This document shows, piece by piece, positions 5,240-6,666 of a stretch of 6,666 bases of DNA. Within the stretch, counting starts at the first letter, position 1; every line of letters starts with the position of its first letter. Source of the DNA: Promethearchaeota archaeon CR_4 (GTDB taxonomy: Archaea; Asgardarchaeota; Lokiarchaeia; Sigyniarchaeales; CR-4); contig MBAA01000211.1 of NCBI GenBank assembly GCA_001940655.1, positions 14,270 to 20,935 on the forward strand, in the 5' to 3' direction. A program made the translations under genes and the position numbers. The notes under the pieces are model-generated. The model worked only from the letters and a program-made list of their open reading frames with translations, had not been told where the DNA came from and searched no databases.

Positions 5240-6405
5240 TGTTCTGCCTCCTCGGATTTATTGTCTGTATCTTCCCTTGTTCCCGATTTCTTCTCCCAAT
5301 TTTTATTAAGGATCCATTTTTCCCCAACACCCCCCTTGGAATAGAGCATTGATGCCCCAATCCACTCGAGATTCTCCCTTCCCGATGGGGCAATGATTTG
5401 AATCTCAATTTTGGGAAAGATTTTTTTCAGCTCATAATCCAATCGTTCCACGATATTGGGAATAATTGATCCCCCGCCTGTTAATATTATATTCGTGACC
5501 AATTCGGGTCGCTGGGCAATACCCCATTGTTTGATCGCATCAGCGATAAGTATCGACAACGGCGGTGCGGAGGAATTAATGAGACTTGGTTGAAAATACG
5601 GTTCGACCGCCAGGAATCTTTCTTTGTCAAAGATTATTTTAATCCCATTTGGTAAAGTTATATCGTATTGGAACTTAGTTGAACCCCCCTCAACCATTTC
5701 CATTGCTTCTGAGATATCTCGCACGAATAATGCAACTTTCTCCTTAATTCCTTGCAGTTCCCCTAATGAGAGGCGGATATTTACCTTGAATCTTGAAATC
5801 ATCGATTCTAGGTGTTCCGTGATTCGCTCACCTGTAATGTCCATATCTAGCGGGCCAATTTCACTTTCAAATCCCTTGAGAATAGACTGAATTACGGTGT
5901 GACGGTCTCCCAAGGATACAGCAACGCCAGAATTTGTGCTTAGGGTGTATAACACACATTGCACACTTGGGATGAAAAAAATCTTGGGGACGTTGAACCG
6001 CTCAAACATTAAATGCTGAATTCTTTCGGAGAACTCAACCCCTCCCTTTACAGGTAGGACGAATATCATCGGTGTTTTTTGAGGTTCTATCGCTAATAAA
6101 TTAAATTGGTGCTCTAAAAACCGCTCGAGGGCAGTCCAATTGTTCGTTACCATAAATCGTTCGACATTTAAAATGTCCCGGACCCGGTGAATTGCGTCCC
6201 CAAAATAGAATGGATCCTTGACAAAATCTTCAAGCAAGTTATCTAAAGCTGGGACAACCTTCTGCTTGAATCGGAAATCACCGCTTCGGGCGATCTCTGT
6301 CGCGATAATAGTTTCTGGAAACTCCTCGCCTGCTAACCCGATCCGCGTTGTTGACGATCCGATATCTAAAATTAATGGCGTTGGAGAATCCTCATCATCC
6401 GGCAA
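5236..6405 (-). CDS. Asgard-type actin-related protein
   Basis: A 389-residue member of the actin/ARP family, closer to eukaryotic actin than to MreB or ParM. Motifs in order: phosphate-1 DIGSSTTRIGLAGEEFPE (14-31), FYFGDAI (66-72), FMVTNNW (84-90, actin IVTNW), LMFERFNVPKIFF (132-144), Q149 in SVQCVLYTL (equivalent to actin Gln137), phosphate-2 AVSLGDR (162-168), NGIKIIFDKERF (253-264), adenosine motif LTGGGSIIPN (308-317) and the C-terminal core IIAPSGRENLEWIGASM followed by EKWI. Oddities: Ser164 replaces actin Asp154, the D-loop region is unlike actin, and a charged 18-residue tail (372-389) is added. The start is TTG: an in-frame TGA lies four codons upstream, no other start codon precedes the DIG motif, and GGGTGAT stands eight bases before. 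It probably binds ATP and may polymerise; it is co-translated with the CHAT protein. Confidence 0.95.
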   Translation of the reverse strand: MPDDEDSPTPLILDIGSSTTRIGLAGEEFPETIIATEIARSGDFRFKQKVVPALDNLLEDFVKDPFYFGDAIHRVRDILNVERFMVTNNWTALERFLEHQFNLLAIEPQKTPMIFVLPVKGGVEFSERIQHLMFERFNVPKIFFIPSVQCVLYTLSTNSGVAVSLGDRHTVIQSILKGFESEIGPLDMDITGERITEHLESMISRFKVNIRLSLGELQGIKEKVALFVRDISEAMEMVEGGSTKFQYDITLPNGIKIIFDKERFLAVEPYFQPSLINSSAPPLSILIADAIKQWGIAQRPELVTNIILTGGGSIIPNIVERLDYELKKIFPKIEIQIIAPSGRENLEWIGASMLYSKGGVGEKWILNKNWEKKSGTREDTDNKSEEAEQ

Positions 6406-6476
6406 AGCGAAAAATCACCCTTAATTTAAATTTTATTTCTGTTGTGAAGGAACAGCAGTATTTTCGTTTGGGAGGT
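6406..6476 (-). other. Spacer upstream of the actin-related gene with its ribosome site
   Basis: This 71-base spacer ends in GGGTGAT (6414-6420), a near-perfect archaeal Shine-Dalgarno that fixes the TTG start. An AT-rich AAATTTAAATTAA segment (about 6422-6433) is TATA-like but too close to the start for normal use. A weak CTGTT/AACAG inverted repeat (6439-6455) lies between. The actin/CHAT pair may therefore be read together with the upstream partial gene, or from a promoter I cannot identify here. Confidence 0.4.
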
Positions 6477-6666
6477 TTAACTAGACAAACCCGCAATATA
6501 TCTTAAATATGTATCCACGCGGGACTTGAGTTCATATTCTTGAATTTGTAGCTTCAAGATACCCATAACCCGTTTCAATTGCTTCACTGTGCCCCAAAGG
6601 TCTGCACCACTGTACTTCTCCACTGCATTTCGCTTCCTCTCAAACTTCGCGAGACCTACCGTCAAA
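6477..6666 (-). CDS. C-terminal part of an unidentified helical protein (cut by window edge)
   Basis: The frame is open to the right edge of the window, so only about the last 62 residues are seen and the true start lies outside. The TTG at 6663-6665 need not be the start. The visible part is basic and helical (KFERKRNAVEKY, LWGTVKQLKRVMGILKLQIQEYELKSRVDTYLRYIAGL) with a heptad-like hydrophobic pattern, ending in TAA at 6477-6479. It could be a coiled-coil or helix-bundle terminus; I do not recognise a family. It is on the same strand as the actin-related gene, 71 bases upstream, so it may belong to the same transcription unit. Confidence 0.6.
   Translation of the reverse strand, partial: LTVGLAKFERKRNAVEKYSGADLWGTVKQLKRVMGILKLQIQEYELKSRVDTYLRYIAGLSS

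Noticed and set aside
5187..5408. Minus-strand frame spanning the actin/CHAT junction
   Set aside because: It lies out of frame across the two real genes; both of those have strong family motifs and ribosome sites.
5236..6405. MreB, ParM, FtsA or Hsp70 identity for the actin-like protein
   Set aside because: The LAGEEFPE, VTNNW, MFERFNVP and WIGASM/EKWI segments match the eukaryotic actin/ARP branch and not the bacterial ones.
6439..6455. CTGTT/AACAG inverted repeat as a terminator of the upstream partial gene
   Set aside because: The stem is only 5 bases and an A-rich rather than T-rich stretch follows on the transcribed strand.

Overview
The window most likely comes from an archaeon of the Asgard group. 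Three things support this. One gene encodes an actin-family protein that follows eukaryotic actin/ARP through the phosphate-1, adenosine and C-terminal motifs. Translation starts carry archaeal Shine-Dalgarno sequences (GGTGA/GGTGAT, GAGGAGG). TATA-like boxes lie about 25 bases upstream of inferred transcription starts. I cannot place it more finely from sequence alone, and no rRNA or tRNA gene is present.

Layout from left to right. A GNAT-type N-acetyltransferase (minus strand) is divergent from a helical protein (plus strand) whose sequence pattern resembles a eukaryotic N-BAR membrane-curving domain; the two seem to share one TATA box. A gene-poor stretch (about 1314-2178) follows, with two small hypothetical genes: a 67-residue frame on minus that lacks a good start, and a 104-residue protein on plus. 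From 2179 to the right edge everything is on the minus strand, transcribed right to left: the C-terminal end of an unidentified helical protein (6477-6666), an actin-related protein (5236-6405, TTG start), an 831-residue helical-solenoid/CHAT protein whose ATG overlaps the actin stop codon by 4 bases, and a 172-residue coiled-coil/PLD-like protein that appears to have its own promoter overlapping the CHAT stop codon.

The most interesting part is the translationally coupled pair of an actin-related protein and a TPR/CHAT-like protein. The CHAT domain (caspase/separase-like fold) seems to have lost both catalytic residues (His to Ile669, Cys to Lys713). The actin-like partner has Ser in place of the phosphate-2 aspartate. 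The neighbouring PLD-like protein lacks the HKD residues. The module therefore looks like a set of binding or scaffold versions of enzymes around an actin-like core. With a BAR-like protein about 1.4 kb away across the gene-poor stretch, the neighbourhood is a candidate cytoskeleton/membrane-remodelling locus. The functional link is inference from gene order; the family assignments come from motif reading without database searches.
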